Source of the DNA: JAFDZO01 sp038225955
GTDB lineage: Bacteria; Bacteroidota; Ignavibacteria; Tepidaquicellales; Tepidaquicellaceae
Reading direction: 5' to 3'
Length of the DNA stretch: 25,800 bases
NCBI GenBank assembly: GCA_038225955.1
Contig: JBBRQV010000031.1
Location: 1 to 25,800, forward strand
A program made the position numbers and the translations under genes. Below are positions 8,172 through 15,945 of this stretch, one piece after another. A model generated the notes under the pieces. That model saw only the letters and a program-made list of their open reading frames with translations. It did not search any database and was not told the origin of the DNA. Positions within the stretch are counted from its first letter, which is position 1. Each line of letters opens with the position of its first letter.

Positions 8172-8654
8172 CTATAAAACCTTGTTAAGGTCCATAGTTT
8201 TATACTGGTCTGAACTGAAATAGTTCAGCATTTTTTGAAATTCGGCTGCCTCTACATACCCCGGAAAATTCATAACTTCCTCACCGTTATATTTAAACTT
8301 TATCACACTTCCATCGGGATTTAAAAAAACATGACTTGGATATCCCGTTGCATTAAAATGCTTTGCAAGGTCAGCAACAGTTGTGCTCTTACCGTCAAAA
8401 GTAACAGGAGTTTTATTATCTGCATCAAGACTTACAAATACAAAGTTTGCAAGCGCGGATTGCACACCTGCGTTTGTATATACTTCAGTCTGCATTTTTT
8501 TAGTCCATGTATCAGAAGCTGAACCTATAAATAAAATCACTTTCTTGTTAGAGCTTTTTGCAGCATTTAAACCATCGCTCAAAGACATCTGAGCAAACGA
8601 ATTAGCAGCAAAGAATAAAACCATTAGTACGGATATTTTTATAATGTTTTTCAT
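8172..8654 (-). CDS. Exported thioredoxin-fold protein lacking the CXXC active site
   Basis: A periplasmic-type protein of 160 residues from the ATG at 8654, where a clean signal peptide begins (MKNIIKISVLMVLFFAANSFAQ, broken here as MKNIIK then a hydrophobic core, cleavage near NSFA-Q). The frame is open six codons further, to 8672, but that start would weaken the signal. The mature part has the thioredoxin-like order: beta strand KKVILFIG (37-44), the active-site helix, a second strand FVFVSLDAD, the conserved cis-proline region GYPSHVFLNPDG (P106) and C-terminal helices. Where thioredoxins of this group have WCxxCKKM, this protein has SDTWTKKM (47-54), so both cysteines are replaced (Asp48, Thr51). 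The whole protein contains no cysteine. It cannot do thiol-disulfide exchange and may instead be a chaperone or binding module (inference). Confidence 0.8.
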   Translation of the reverse strand: MKNIIKISVLMVLFFAANSFAQMSLSDGLNAAKSSNKKVILFIGSASDTWTKKMQTEVYTNAGVQSALANFVFVSLDADNKTPVTFDGKSTTVADLAKHFNATGYPSHVFLNPDGSVIKFKYNGEEVMNFPGYVEAAEFQKMLNYFSSDQYKTMDLNKVL

Positions 8655-8764
8655 ATTTACCCTTTTATACATCTATGGGTTTAAATATTAAACTAATTAA
8701 AGACTAATAAGTTTCAATTAAGTTTTGATCTGTAAATACTTTAAAAATAGTAAATTATTGCTCA

Positions 8765-8789
8765 AAATAAAGCAAATAAATGCTTATTT
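8765..8789 (-). terminator. Possible weak terminator overlapping the uppP stop codon
   Basis: On the minus strand AAATAAGCA (plus 8781-8789) can pair with TGCTTTATTT (plus 8765-8774) across a six-base loop, with one bulged A, followed by a short T-rich stretch. It spans the uppP stop codon (8784-8786). The stem is AT-rich and weak, so termination here is uncertain; it may equally be a chance structure. Confidence 0.3.
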
Positions 8790-9623
8790 AGCTCCCTGAA
8801 GATTTGAGATAATCCCCTGCGAAAGAAGGAAAAGAATTATTAAACCAAAAATGATTCTGTAAACTATAAAAATTAAGTTTGTCCTGGTCTTCAGATAATT
8901 AATAAGGAATGAGATTGACATGTATCCAACGATTCCTGATACAACTGTAGCAATAATCAAATTGATTTTGTTACTGCTCAGTAATTCAACGCGCTCGGAA
9001 TACAATTCATACACTCCGCTTAAACTGATTGCAGGAATACTTAGCAGGAATGAATACCTTGCCGCAGTTTCTCTTTTCAATCCGCAGAATAATCCTGCTG
9101 TTATTGTAACACCGCTTCTCGAGCTTCCCGGTATCAATGCAAGCGCCTGCGCAAATCCGATAATCAGCCCATCTTTAACTGTAACGTGTTCCATATCTTT
9201 TCTCTTCGTGCTGACTTTCTCTGCAATAAAAAGAAAAATTGCAAGAATAATTAACATACTCCCTACAACGTAAAGTCCTCTTGCATCACCAACGATAAAT
9301 TTTTTAAATACTAATCCTAATACAGCGATAGGAATTGTTCCGAGAATAATTAATAAAAAAACTCTTGATTCAGGATCCGAGAAAAAATTCTTTGTCTTAA
9401 GTGCTCTGAGAAATCCCTGAATGAGATTTCCAATGTCTTCTCTGAAATAAATAAATGTTGCAATCAGTGTTCCGATTTGAATTACAGCAGTAAATGCAGC
9501 GCCTTCATCTTTCCATCCGAGCAGCGCAGGTATAACTCTTAAGTGCGCCGAGCTACTAACGGGGATGAATTCCGTTAGCCCCTGTATAATTCCTAGTACT
9601 ATGGCTTTTATTATGCCTTCCAT
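8784..9623 (-). CDS. uppP: Undecaprenyl-diphosphate phosphatase UppP/BacA
   Basis: A 279-residue polytopic membrane enzyme that dephosphorylates undecaprenyl diphosphate, recycling the lipid carrier for peptidoglycan and other envelope polymers; overexpression gives bacitracin resistance in several bacteria. The first active-site motif is QGLTEFIPVSSSAH (14-27), containing the catalytic Glu18 and His27. The second is PGSSRSGVTI in the central part, with the essential Arg. Length and the roughly eight hydrophobic segments match the BacA family. It starts on ATG at 9623, 82 bases after the gyrB stop, with a hairpin in the gap, so it may have its own promoter or be transcribed by read-through from gyrB. 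Confidence 0.95.
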   Translation of the reverse strand: MEGIIKAIVLGIIQGLTEFIPVSSSAHLRVIPALLGWKDEGAAFTAVIQIGTLIATFIYFREDIGNLIQGFLRALKTKNFFSDPESRVFLLIILGTIPIAVLGLVFKKFIVGDARGLYVVGSMLIILAIFLFIAEKVSTKRKDMEHVTVKDGLIIGFAQALALIPGSSRSGVTITAGLFCGLKRETAARYSFLLSIPAISLSGVYELYSERVELLSSNKINLIIATVVSGIVGYMSISFLINYLKTRTNLIFIVYRIIFGLIILFLLSQGIISNLQGAK

Positions 9624-9633
9624 TGTAGATGTT

Positions 9634-9676
9634 CTTTTTTATATTAAAATAAAGGGATGGTTGAAGCCACTCCTTT
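9634..9676 (-). terminator. Possible gyrB terminator or uppP leader hairpin
   Basis: On the minus strand the arms AAAGGAGTGG and CCATCCCTTT (plus 9667-9676 and 9651-9660) enclose a CTTCAA loop, with one A-C mismatch and one G-U pair, followed by ATTTT. It sits in the 82-base gap between gyrB and uppP. Stem quality is moderate and the T-run short, so it is either a weak terminator or a leader structure. Confidence 0.4.
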
Positions 9677-9705
9677 TCAAAAATAAAATAAAAATAATTT
9701 ATAAA

Positions 9706-11676
9706 TTACACATCAAGGTTTGCATACTTTGCATTCTCTTCAATGAATCTTCTTCTTGGCTCAACTTCTTCACCCATCAGCACGCTGAACATCTTATCTG
9801 CGGCGGATGCATTTTCATTTGTAACAAGTAATATTGTTCTTGTTTCAGGATTCATTGTTGTTGCCCAAAGCTGATCAGGATTCATTTCACCAAGTCCTTT
9901 GAATCTCGAAATCGCAACACCCTTAGGACTTGTTGTTCCGCTGTTCTCTTCTGTCTCAATATTAATTTCGCTCTTATCAACTTTCATTGCTTTCAAAATG
10001 CTGTCTCTCTCCGCATCGTCATAGGCATATTGCTCCTGCTTGCCCTTCTTTATTTTATAAAGCGGCGGCTGGGCAATGTAAAGCATTCCCATATCAACTA
10101 CCTCTTTCATGTGCCTGTAGAAAAATGTAAGCAGCAGTGTTCTGATATGCGAACCGTCAATGTCGGCGTCGCACATAAGAATTATTTTTCCGTAACGGAC
10201 TTTATGATGATCAAAATCATCTGAGTTTCCTATCCCCGCGCCAAGCGCGGTAATGATATCCCTTATCTGTTCGTTTTCAAGAATTTTATTTATTCTTGCT
10301 TTCTCTACATTCAAAATTTTTCCTTTCAAAGGAAGTATTGCCTGGAATCTTCTATCTCTGCCCTGCTTAGCGGAACCGCCCGCAGAGTCACCTTCGACTA
10401 AATATATTTCACACTGCGCTGGATCGCTGATAGAACAATCTGCAAGTTTCCCCGGAAGACCACCCATATCAAGAGCATTTTTTCTTCTTGTAAGTTCTTT
10501 TGCTTTTCTTGCAGCTTCGCGTGCCTCTGCTGCGCGCAAACATTTTTCGATAATTCGTTTTCCGATAGCAGGATTTTCTTCTAGGAAATTTCCAAGCTGC
10601 TCACCAACAAGCGATTGAACAATACCTTTTACTTCGCTGTTGCCAAGTTTTGTTTTTGTTTGCCCTTCGAACTGAGGCTCAGGTACTTTCACACTGATAA
10701 CGCACGTAAGTCCTTCTCTGAAATCATCACCTGTCAAAGTAATTTTATCACTCTTGATAAGATTATTTTTAGATGCAAAGCTATTCAGAGTTCTTGTCAG
10801 CGCAGATTTGAATCCTTCAAGATGTGTACCGCCTTCGTGAGTGTTAATGTTATTTACAAAGGCATGAATGTTATCGTTGTATGAATCATTGTACTGGAAA
10901 GCAACTTCCATAATAATATTTTCTCTCTCACCGCTTACATAAATCGGTTTGCCGGTGATTGATTTCTGGTCTTCATCAATGTATTTTACGAAATCAACTA
11001 TACCACCTTTGAATTTGAATTCAACTTCTTTATCGTCTCTTTCATCTTTAATGATGATAACTAAATCTTTATTTAGATATGCAAGCTCTCTTAGTCTGGA
11101 TTCAAGTGTGCTGAATTTAAAAGTAATGCTTTTAAAAATTTCTACATCCGGGAAGAAAGTAACTTTCGTTCCTTTTTTCTCTTTTACTTTGCCAATTTCT
11201 TTTACAGCGGCAACAGGCTCACCTCTTTTATATTTCTGATAAAATATTTTTCCTTCTCTGTAAACTGTAACTTCAAGCCATTCGCTTAGCGCATTTACAA
11301 CAGATACACCAACGCCGTGAAGACCGCCCGAAACTTTATAAGTATCTCTGTCGAATTTACCGCCTGCGTTTAGCTGAGTCATTACAACTTCAAGCGCAGA
11401 CTTTCCTTCGGTAGGATGCATTTCCGTAGGAATACCTCTACCGTTATCATCAACTGTGATTGTGCCTTCTTTGCCAATTATTAAAATTATCTTATCACAA
11501 AACCCGCCAAGCGCTTCATCGATTGCATTATCTATTACTTCATAAACAAGATGGTGAAGACCGCGTGCTGAAACGTCACCGATATACATCGCAGGTCTCT
11601 TGCGGACGTGCTCCATACCTTTCAGAACCTGAATATCACTGGCTGAATAATCGCCTTCTTTTTTTTCTTTTGCCAT
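9706..11676 (-). CDS. gyrB: DNA gyrase subunit B
   Basis: A 656-residue ATPase subunit of DNA gyrase, which with GyrA introduces negative supercoils. The GHKL ATPase domain shows EVIDNAIDEA (46-55, with the catalytic Glu), DDNGRGIP (76-83) and the ATP-lid motif GGLHGVG (117-123). The TOPRIM domain shows EGDSAGGSAKQGRDRRFQAI, PLKGKILNVEKA, and DADIDGSHIRTLLLTF. The C-terminus ends with the usual RRRFIEENAKYANLDV. The length (about 640-660) is that of the form lacking the large proteobacterial insert. It is preceded by the DUF721 gene (28-base gap) in a dnaN-recF-DUF721-gyrB order on the minus strand, a common replication-gene arrangement. The ATG at 11676 matches the family's N-terminus. Gyrase B rather than ParE is indicated by the residues around the TOPRIM domain and by context. 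Confidence 0.95.
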   Translation of the reverse strand: MAKEKKEGDYSASDIQVLKGMEHVRKRPAMYIGDVSARGLHHLVYEVIDNAIDEALGGFCDKIILIIGKEGTITVDDNGRGIPTEMHPTEGKSALEVVMTQLNAGGKFDRDTYKVSGGLHGVGVSVVNALSEWLEVTVYREGKIFYQKYKRGEPVAAVKEIGKVKEKKGTKVTFFPDVEIFKSITFKFSTLESRLRELAYLNKDLVIIIKDERDDKEVEFKFKGGIVDFVKYIDEDQKSITGKPIYVSGERENIIMEVAFQYNDSYNDNIHAFVNNINTHEGGTHLEGFKSALTRTLNSFASKNNLIKSDKITLTGDDFREGLTCVISVKVPEPQFEGQTKTKLGNSEVKGIVQSLVGEQLGNFLEENPAIGKRIIEKCLRAAEAREAARKAKELTRRKNALDMGGLPGKLADCSISDPAQCEIYLVEGDSAGGSAKQGRDRRFQAILPLKGKILNVEKARINKILENEQIRDIITALGAGIGNSDDFDHHKVRYGKIILMCDADIDGSHIRTLLLTFFYRHMKEVVDMGMLYIAQPPLYKIKKGKQEQYAYDDAERDSILKAMKVDKSEINIETEENSGTTSPKGVAISRFKGLGEMNPDQLWATTMNPETRTILLVTNENASAADKMFSVLMGEEVEPRRRFIEENAKYANLDV

Positions 11677-11704
11677 TTAAAAATTTTCCTTTTGTTAAAA
11701 CTTT

Positions 11705-12016
11705 TTATACAAAAATTATATCTTTTAAAACTTTGTTCTTTAAATTCTCATTTACTCTTTCAAGTATTTCTATTTTCCTCGCTGAAAGTTCATATCTCCA
11801 CACGGCGCTTTCAACACTAACGTACAACTTATTCTTTTTTATATCTACAGGCTTGGAAAATTTTGAAATCGTTTCGCCTACGCACTCATTCCACACCTTC
11901 AGGATTTTCATCTCCTGCATTTTTTCACTGAGGCCGATGTACTCCATAAACTCATCAAGCTCGTTGCGAAGGTTTATCACCTTTCCAAGTCTTCCATCTT
12001 TCTTTTCCTGAAACAT
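11705..12016 (-). CDS. DUF721 (DciA-like) protein
   Basis: A 103-residue protein from the ATG at 12016. The open frame extends to a TTG at 12049 inside recF, but the ATG gives a four-base spacing after the recF stop and a normal N-terminus, so it is preferred. The segment from about residue 35 onward, KILKVWNECVGETISKFSKPVDIKKNKLYVSVESAVWRYEL, shown here only by its landmarks W-x6-G and the L-x-V-x-V-x-S-x-x-W-x-x-E-L strand, matches the DUF721 fold. DUF721 includes DciA, the replicative-helicase loader of bacteria without DnaC. In Bacteroidota-type genomes the gene commonly lies beside recF, as here. A helicase-loading role is therefore plausible but inferred, and no symbol is assigned. Confidence 0.8.
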   Translation of the reverse strand: MFQEKKDGRLGKVINLRNELDEFMEYIGLSEKMQEMKILKVWNECVGETISKFSKPVDIKKNKLYVSVESAVWRYELSARKIEILERVNENLKNKVLKDIIFV

Positions 12017-12020
12017 ATTG

Positions 12021-13208
12021 TTAGTCAATAAAAACGTTTCCGTTAACAACTTTGAAAATTTTCATTTCAGAAGGATTGTAAAACTTGCTGAGGTTTTCAG
12101 CATAATCCTTATTTGTAGTAGTTAAAAAAATCTGTCCGAACTCTTTCAAATGAGAAATTATCATCGATACTCTGTTTTCATCAAGCTCTGAAAGAACATC
12201 ATCTAAAAGCAGTACAGGATTTGTTTCTTTCTTATCTTTTAAAAAATCATACTCTGAAAGCTTCAGCGCTACAAGAAAAGTTTTATGCTCTCCCTGTGAA
12301 GCATGATTTTTTAAATCAAAAAAATCTGTATCAGCCGTTTTCTGTAGGCTGAAAATATAGTCATCTCTTTGAGGACCGAACAACGATGTTCCTCTTTGTA
12401 TCTCTTCCTCAAACTTAGCAGCCGCAAGTGTTTCGTAGCCCGTTTTTATGAATTTACTTGTAACCTTTTCATATTCATTGTGTCCTATCGTTCCTATAGC
12501 ATCCGATTCGTAACTTATATAGGGTGTCTGATTTTTATTTATCAGATAAGAAAAATTTTTTGAGAAATAATTTAAAAATTCTTTTAAAAACTCAATCCGT
12601 TTTACAATTACTTCGCACGAAACCTCTATGAATTTTTCGTTATAACTTTGAAGTAAATTTCTTAACTCTTCCGGAGAAATATTCCTGTGGTTATGATAAC
12701 TTTTGAATAAAGCATTCTTCTGCTTTACAAGCTTCACCATATCTTTAAGATTATTAAGATAAAGCGGGCTTGTTTGAGAAATAAGAATATCAAAAAATTT
12801 TCTTCTTTCGGAAGGGTTGCCGTAGGTAATTTCCAAGTCCTGCGGCGATAAAAACACTGCCGGAATCCTCCCGAAAATTTCCGAAGAGTAGCTCGCGACT
12901 TTGCTTTTATTTAAATGTATTGCCTTCTTTGCAAGGGATTTATCATAGGTAACTCCTATCTGCTCATCGTTTCCGTTATCGTTTATGTATCTGCCTTCTA
13001 TGGAAAAATTCTCTGAGTTGAATCTTAAACAATCGGATTCAGATGCTCCGAGAAAACTTTTTGTTAAACATGTGAAAGAAACAGCTTCAAGAATATTTGT
13101 CTTCCCCTGCCCGTTCTCACCATAAATAAAATTAAACTTCTCACTGAACTCTATCTTCTTCTCTTCGTAATTTCTGAAATTATTCAGCGTAATCTCTTTT
13201 AAAATCAA
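12021..13208 (-). CDS. recF: DNA replication and repair protein RecF
   Basis: A 395-residue SMC-like ATPase that helps load RecA at gaps via RecFOR. The N-terminus LKEITLNNFRNY is diagnostic. The Walker A motif is GENGQGKTN (30-38), the signature region is NHASQGEHKTFLVALKL, and the Walker B/D-loop is PVLLLDDVLSELDENR near residue 335-350. The length is slightly above the usual 360-375. The start is TTG at 13208: its first bases form a four-base overlap (TTGA, 13205-13208) with the dnaN TGA, so recF is translationally coupled to dnaN. No ATG occurs near the conserved N-terminus. It lies in the dnaN-recF-DUF721-gyrB block. Confidence 0.94.
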   Translation of the reverse strand: MILKEITLNNFRNYEEKKIEFSEKFNFIYGENGQGKTNILEAVSFTCLTKSFLGASESDCLRFNSENFSIEGRYINDNGNDEQIGVTYDKSLAKKAIHLNKSKVASYSSEIFGRIPAVFLSPQDLEITYGNPSERRKFFDILISQTSPLYLNNLKDMVKLVKQKNALFKSYHNHRNISPEELRNLLQSYNEKFIEVSCEVIVKRIEFLKEFLNYFSKNFSYLINKNQTPYISYESDAIGTIGHNEYEKVTSKFIKTGYETLAAAKFEEEIQRGTSLFGPQRDDYIFSLQKTADTDFFDLKNHASQGEHKTFLVALKLSEYDFLKDKKETNPVLLLDDVLSELDENRVSMIISHLKEFGQIFLTTTNKDYAENLSKFYNPSEMKIFKVVNGNVFID

Positions 13209-14647
13209 CTTACTCTTACGGGCATTATTAATTCTATAAAATCTTCGTTATCAGGCTGATCAGTCGGGTAAGCAATGGATGCTTTCGACGGTTGATTCAT
13301 TTTAAAAATAATTTCGCTCGTTTCAATTTGGTTCACAGCATCAAGTAAAAACCCTGTATTGAAAGCAGTTGTAAACGGAGTTGCATCAAAATCACCGTCA
13401 CCGCTCATTGAAGTAAAATTGCATGGCAATGTTTCTTCAGCTTCAGTTCCTGTTTCAGGATTTTCGGATGTAATCGTAACTGAGTTATTTTTAATTTCCA
13501 TCTTAACTCTCTTAGTAATAACGTCTGCGCAGATTAATGCTCTGTGAAGCGAGTCTTGTAATTCTTTTTTTACTATTCTTAATGTTTTATTTCCGTCGTT
13601 TGGAATAACTGATTCATAATTCGGAAATGTTTCGTCAATCAGTTTAGAATAAATTTCTGCATCAGGAAAGAAAATTCTTAAATCATTTTCATCAAACTGA
13701 ATTTCAACCATACCATTATCATTGCTCAATCTTTGAATGAGATTACATGTTTTCACAGGGATAACAATTTTGCTATCGGCAATCCCTTTATGTGTAGTCT
13801 TGTAAATTAATTTTGCTAATCTGTAACCGTCTGTTGCTACGGAACGGATTTCCTCTTCCTTTGCTTCAAGTAATACGCCTGACATATTTCTTCTTATTTC
13901 ATCTTTATTTGCTGCATGGAAAACTTTCCCTATTAATCTTTTAAGAACAGCGTTGTTAATCTTTAATGATTTTAATTGATTATTTTCTTCCGGTAATGGG
14001 AAATCATCTGCGGCTTCGCCCGATAAATTATATTTTTTATTGTTCTGTGTTTTTAATGTCATTCTGCTTTTGCCGTCAACAGTGATATCGAGAGTTTTCT
14101 TTGCAAGGAATGCTTCTGATTTCTTAAAAAGAGATTCAACTGCTTCTTTGAACTTTGTATTGGAGTCAGTTAAGTGCTTTAAGTTTTCATCTGAATCAAT
14201 AAACTTTTGATTTTCTCCTATGAGAGTATCTATCTTTTCCTTATCAGCAGCAACAAGAACACCTATATAAACTAAAGATTCGCTTGAAGAATCGTATTTG
14301 AATTTCTCGGCAAATACATCTGTAAGTTTCGCTTCGTTCTTTAAATCATCGTAAGAAGATTTTTTTAATTTTTCTGTAAGGTTTACGTTTGAGAAACTTG
14401 ATGAAAGTGATTTTGATAAATCAGAAAGTTTTTTATAGGGTACAGTTACCCTGCCGTCTTCTTTTCCTTTAACGGATGTCTTTGTTCTGATAAATGTTTC
14501 TAAATCCGAAGCCAACATTTCAAGATTATTTCCGTCAAGAATTAACAATACATTTCCTAAAATAGGGAGCGGAGATTTTGTTGGAACTATTGAGCTTAAT
14601 TTATTTAATGAATTAACGAACTGGTCTGCTGCGACTGTAAATTTCAT
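13205..14647 (-). CDS. dnaN: DNA polymerase III beta subunit (sliding clamp), with a large insert in domain I
   Basis: The protein is 480 residues, about 110 more than the usual 365-375. The N-terminus MKFTVAADQFVNSLNKLSSIVPTKS, broken by PILGNVLLILDGN, and the strands LEMLASDLE (42-50) and GRVTVPYKKLSDL are normal clamp domain I. After SNVNLT (86-91) a Lys/Glu/Asp/Ser-rich, helix-prone segment of about 95 residues runs to about 186, and the domain then resumes with MTLKTQNNKKYNLSGEAADDFP (196 on). Domains II and III look complete: MSGVLLEA (255-262), SVATDGYRLAKL (269-280), RVKMEIKNNSVTITSENPETG, and the C-terminal PVR end. The clamp tethers Pol III to DNA and docks many partners. The ATG at 14647 fits the family. 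It appears to head the minus-strand replication operon; dnaA is not adjacent. Confidence 0.93.
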   Translation of the reverse strand: MKFTVAADQFVNSLNKLSSIVPTKSPLPILGNVLLILDGNNLEMLASDLETFIRTKTSVKGKEDGRVTVPYKKLSDLSKSLSSSFSNVNLTEKLKKSSYDDLKNEAKLTDVFAEKFKYDSSSESLVYIGVLVAADKEKIDTLIGENQKFIDSDENLKHLTDSNTKFKEAVESLFKKSEAFLAKKTLDITVDGKSRMTLKTQNNKKYNLSGEAADDFPLPEENNQLKSLKINNAVLKRLIGKVFHAANKDEIRRNMSGVLLEAKEEEIRSVATDGYRLAKLIYKTTHKGIADSKIVIPVKTCNLIQRLSNDNGMVEIQFDENDLRIFFPDAEIYSKLIDETFPNYESVIPNDGNKTLRIVKKELQDSLHRALICADVITKRVKMEIKNNSVTITSENPETGTEAEETLPCNFTSMSGDGDFDATPFTTAFNTGFLLDAVNQIETSEIIFKMNQPSKASIAYPTDQPDNEDFIELIMPVRVS

Positions 14648-14803
14648 TTATGGTATACGGTAAGTGTTATGAGATAAATAATTGGAAAAATAACGAATTT
14701 CTCGAGTATTTTCAATGCAGTTAATTTAAAAATGAATAAGAATGGAGGCGAAATATGTGCCTAATAAACAGAGGTTTTTAGAAGAGAAAATGTAGGAAAA
14801 TAT

Positions 14804-14837
14804 TTTTTTAAAAAGCCGAAGCTATTGCTCCGGCTTT
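14804..14837 (-). terminator. Intrinsic terminator downstream of the outer-membrane barrel gene
   Basis: The arms AAAGCCG (14812-14818) and CGGCTTT (14831-14837) pair perfectly, with an inner AGC/GCT stem, one A-C mismatch and a TATT loop. On the minus strand the stem runs into five T residues. It lies about 20 bases past the stop of the 14859-15851 gene and separates it from dnaN. Confidence 0.75.
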
Positions 14838-14858
14838 AAAGAGAAATAAATGAAAAAT

Positions 14859-15851
14859 TTACATTCCGAAGAAATAAGAGAGTCCTGTGATTACTCTGAA
14901 TTTGTTATTAGTCTGGTCGCCATTTAACTTTTCGCTCACAGGATATTGATAGTTTATGTTTAAGGAGAATAAAGAAAAATACATATCTAAGCCTCCCGTT
15001 ATGAATAAAACATTACCACCTGAATCGTCTACTTGTAAACCATCTTGCTTATCAAAGCCCGCACTTTCTAAATATATACCGGCGTGAGGAAGAAAACCTG
15101 TTTGGTCAACTGAAAACTGATAGAATAAAGAAGATGATACATTCAATCTGTTTGCAAATTGATATTGGTTTTTATTCACGGTTGCCATAGAATATGTTAC
15201 ATCTGCATTTAAACCAAAATCTTTATACTTAGCAAAATAAATTCCGTTAACCAGAAAATCAAAAGCTCCCGTTCCTGTTTGAAAATGCGGCTCAAGGTCT
15301 CCATCAGAGGATTTTGTATTGAAAGCCCCTGAAGGCATTTTTACTCCGCCTCCTAAATAAATTCTTTGTCTATATTGAGATTCGTTTTTTAGTTTTGGAG
15401 TAGTTGCGTATACTAAATATTGACCTATCAGTGAAATATCTCCAATGTCACGAAATTTTTCACCGTTTATATCATTAAATTTGTAAGGAATTGTAAGAAG
15501 CAATCTGAATTTCGGATTCACATTGTACTTTGCAAATAGTTCTATCTTAGAATAAATTTCTGTTTCACCGTTTGGGTTAGTTTCGTGGTCGACATTTGGA
15601 TCGATAGCAGCCGGTTTTGGGTCAGACTCAAATTTAAAATATGAATATCTTAACCCCACAGAGTTGCTGTTGTTATTTGGTTCAATACCGAAAAAGCAGC
15701 CGCATAAGTCACACTGAGTATTGTTTATATCTCCGAGTGTTCTTATCTTTTTAAGTAAAAATTTATCTTTCTCATCAGCTTTTGAAGAAGTAGATAAGAG
15801 TGAAATTGAAAAAATTGTAACAAATAAAATATATAGTTTTAGTTTTTGCAT
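14859..15851 (-). CDS. Outer-membrane beta-barrel protein with an N-terminal CxxCGC motif
   Basis: A 330-residue protein with a signal peptide (residues 1-25, cleavage near SSKA-D). Shortly after it comes the motif QCDLCGCFFGIEP (46-58; Cys47, Cys50, Cys52), and then alternating hydrophobic/polar strands typical of an outer-membrane barrel: GLRYSYFKF, YSKIELFAKY, LLTIPYKFN, RIYLGGGVKMPSG, GAFDFLVNGIYF, and a final ITGLSYFFGM ending in a hydrophobic residue as barrels usually do. From memory, Bacteroidota genomes hold a family of such proteins with the wording 'CDxCGC ... GLRY ... GGGxKxPTG ... GTGSxDFL', often labelled as transporter. The substrate is unknown; the cysteine cluster suggests metal or redox contact (inference). 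It follows a small cysteine-rich gene on the same strand and is preceded by tandem palindromes. Confidence 0.7.
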   Translation of the reverse strand: MQKLKLYILFVTIFSISLLSTSSKADEKDKFLLKKIRTLGDINNTQCDLCGCFFGIEPNNNSNSVGLRYSYFKFESDPKPAAIDPNVDHETNPNGETEIYSKIELFAKYNVNPKFRLLLTIPYKFNDINGEKFRDIGDISLIGQYLVYATTPKLKNESQYRQRIYLGGGVKMPSGAFNTKSSDGDLEPHFQTGTGAFDFLVNGIYFAKYKDFGLNADVTYSMATVNKNQYQFANRLNVSSSLFYQFSVDQTGFLPHAGIYLESAGFDKQDGLQVDDSGGNVLFITGGLDMYFSLFSLNINYQYPVSEKLNGDQTNNKFRVITGLSYFFGM

Positions 15852-15892
15852 AAAATAATTTTGCCGATTGTTTAGTGTTAATAGAATAAATA

Positions 15893-15923
15893 ATTCACAA
15901 ATGAATACAATTCACCTATGAAA
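15893..15923. promoter_or_regulatory. Tandem operator-like palindromes upstream of the barrel gene
   Basis: Two consecutive elements have the same 5-4-5 layout. The first, ATTCA-CAAA-TGAAT (15893-15906), is a perfect inverted repeat; the second, ATTCA-CCTA-TGAAA (15910-15923), has one mismatch. Their centres are 17 bases apart, and they lie about 40-70 bases before the start codon at 15851. The 14-base, 5-4-5 form is that of CRP/FNR-family sites (for example TTGAT-N4-ATCAA), though the half-site differs. No T-run follows, so they are not terminators. Binding protein unknown. Confidence 0.5.
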
Positions 15924-15945
15924 ATATTTCGGAGACAATATTAAA

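Noticed and set aside
10253..10618. Long plus-strand open frame within gyrB, and similar ones at 20083-20448 and 8920-9273
   Set aside because: All are antisense to intact conserved genes, with no recognisable domain or start context.
11460..12011. A 183-codon open frame on the plus strand opposite gyrB and the DUF721 gene
   Set aside because: It lies wholly antisense to two secure genes and its translation is low-complexity Phe/Ser-rich, as expected for a reverse-frame shadow.
14742..14795. Possible 17-codon small ORF upstream of dnaN on the plus strand (begins MEAKYVPNK)
   Set aside because: Very short, no domain, and opposed to the dnaN promoter region; such frames are expected by chance.
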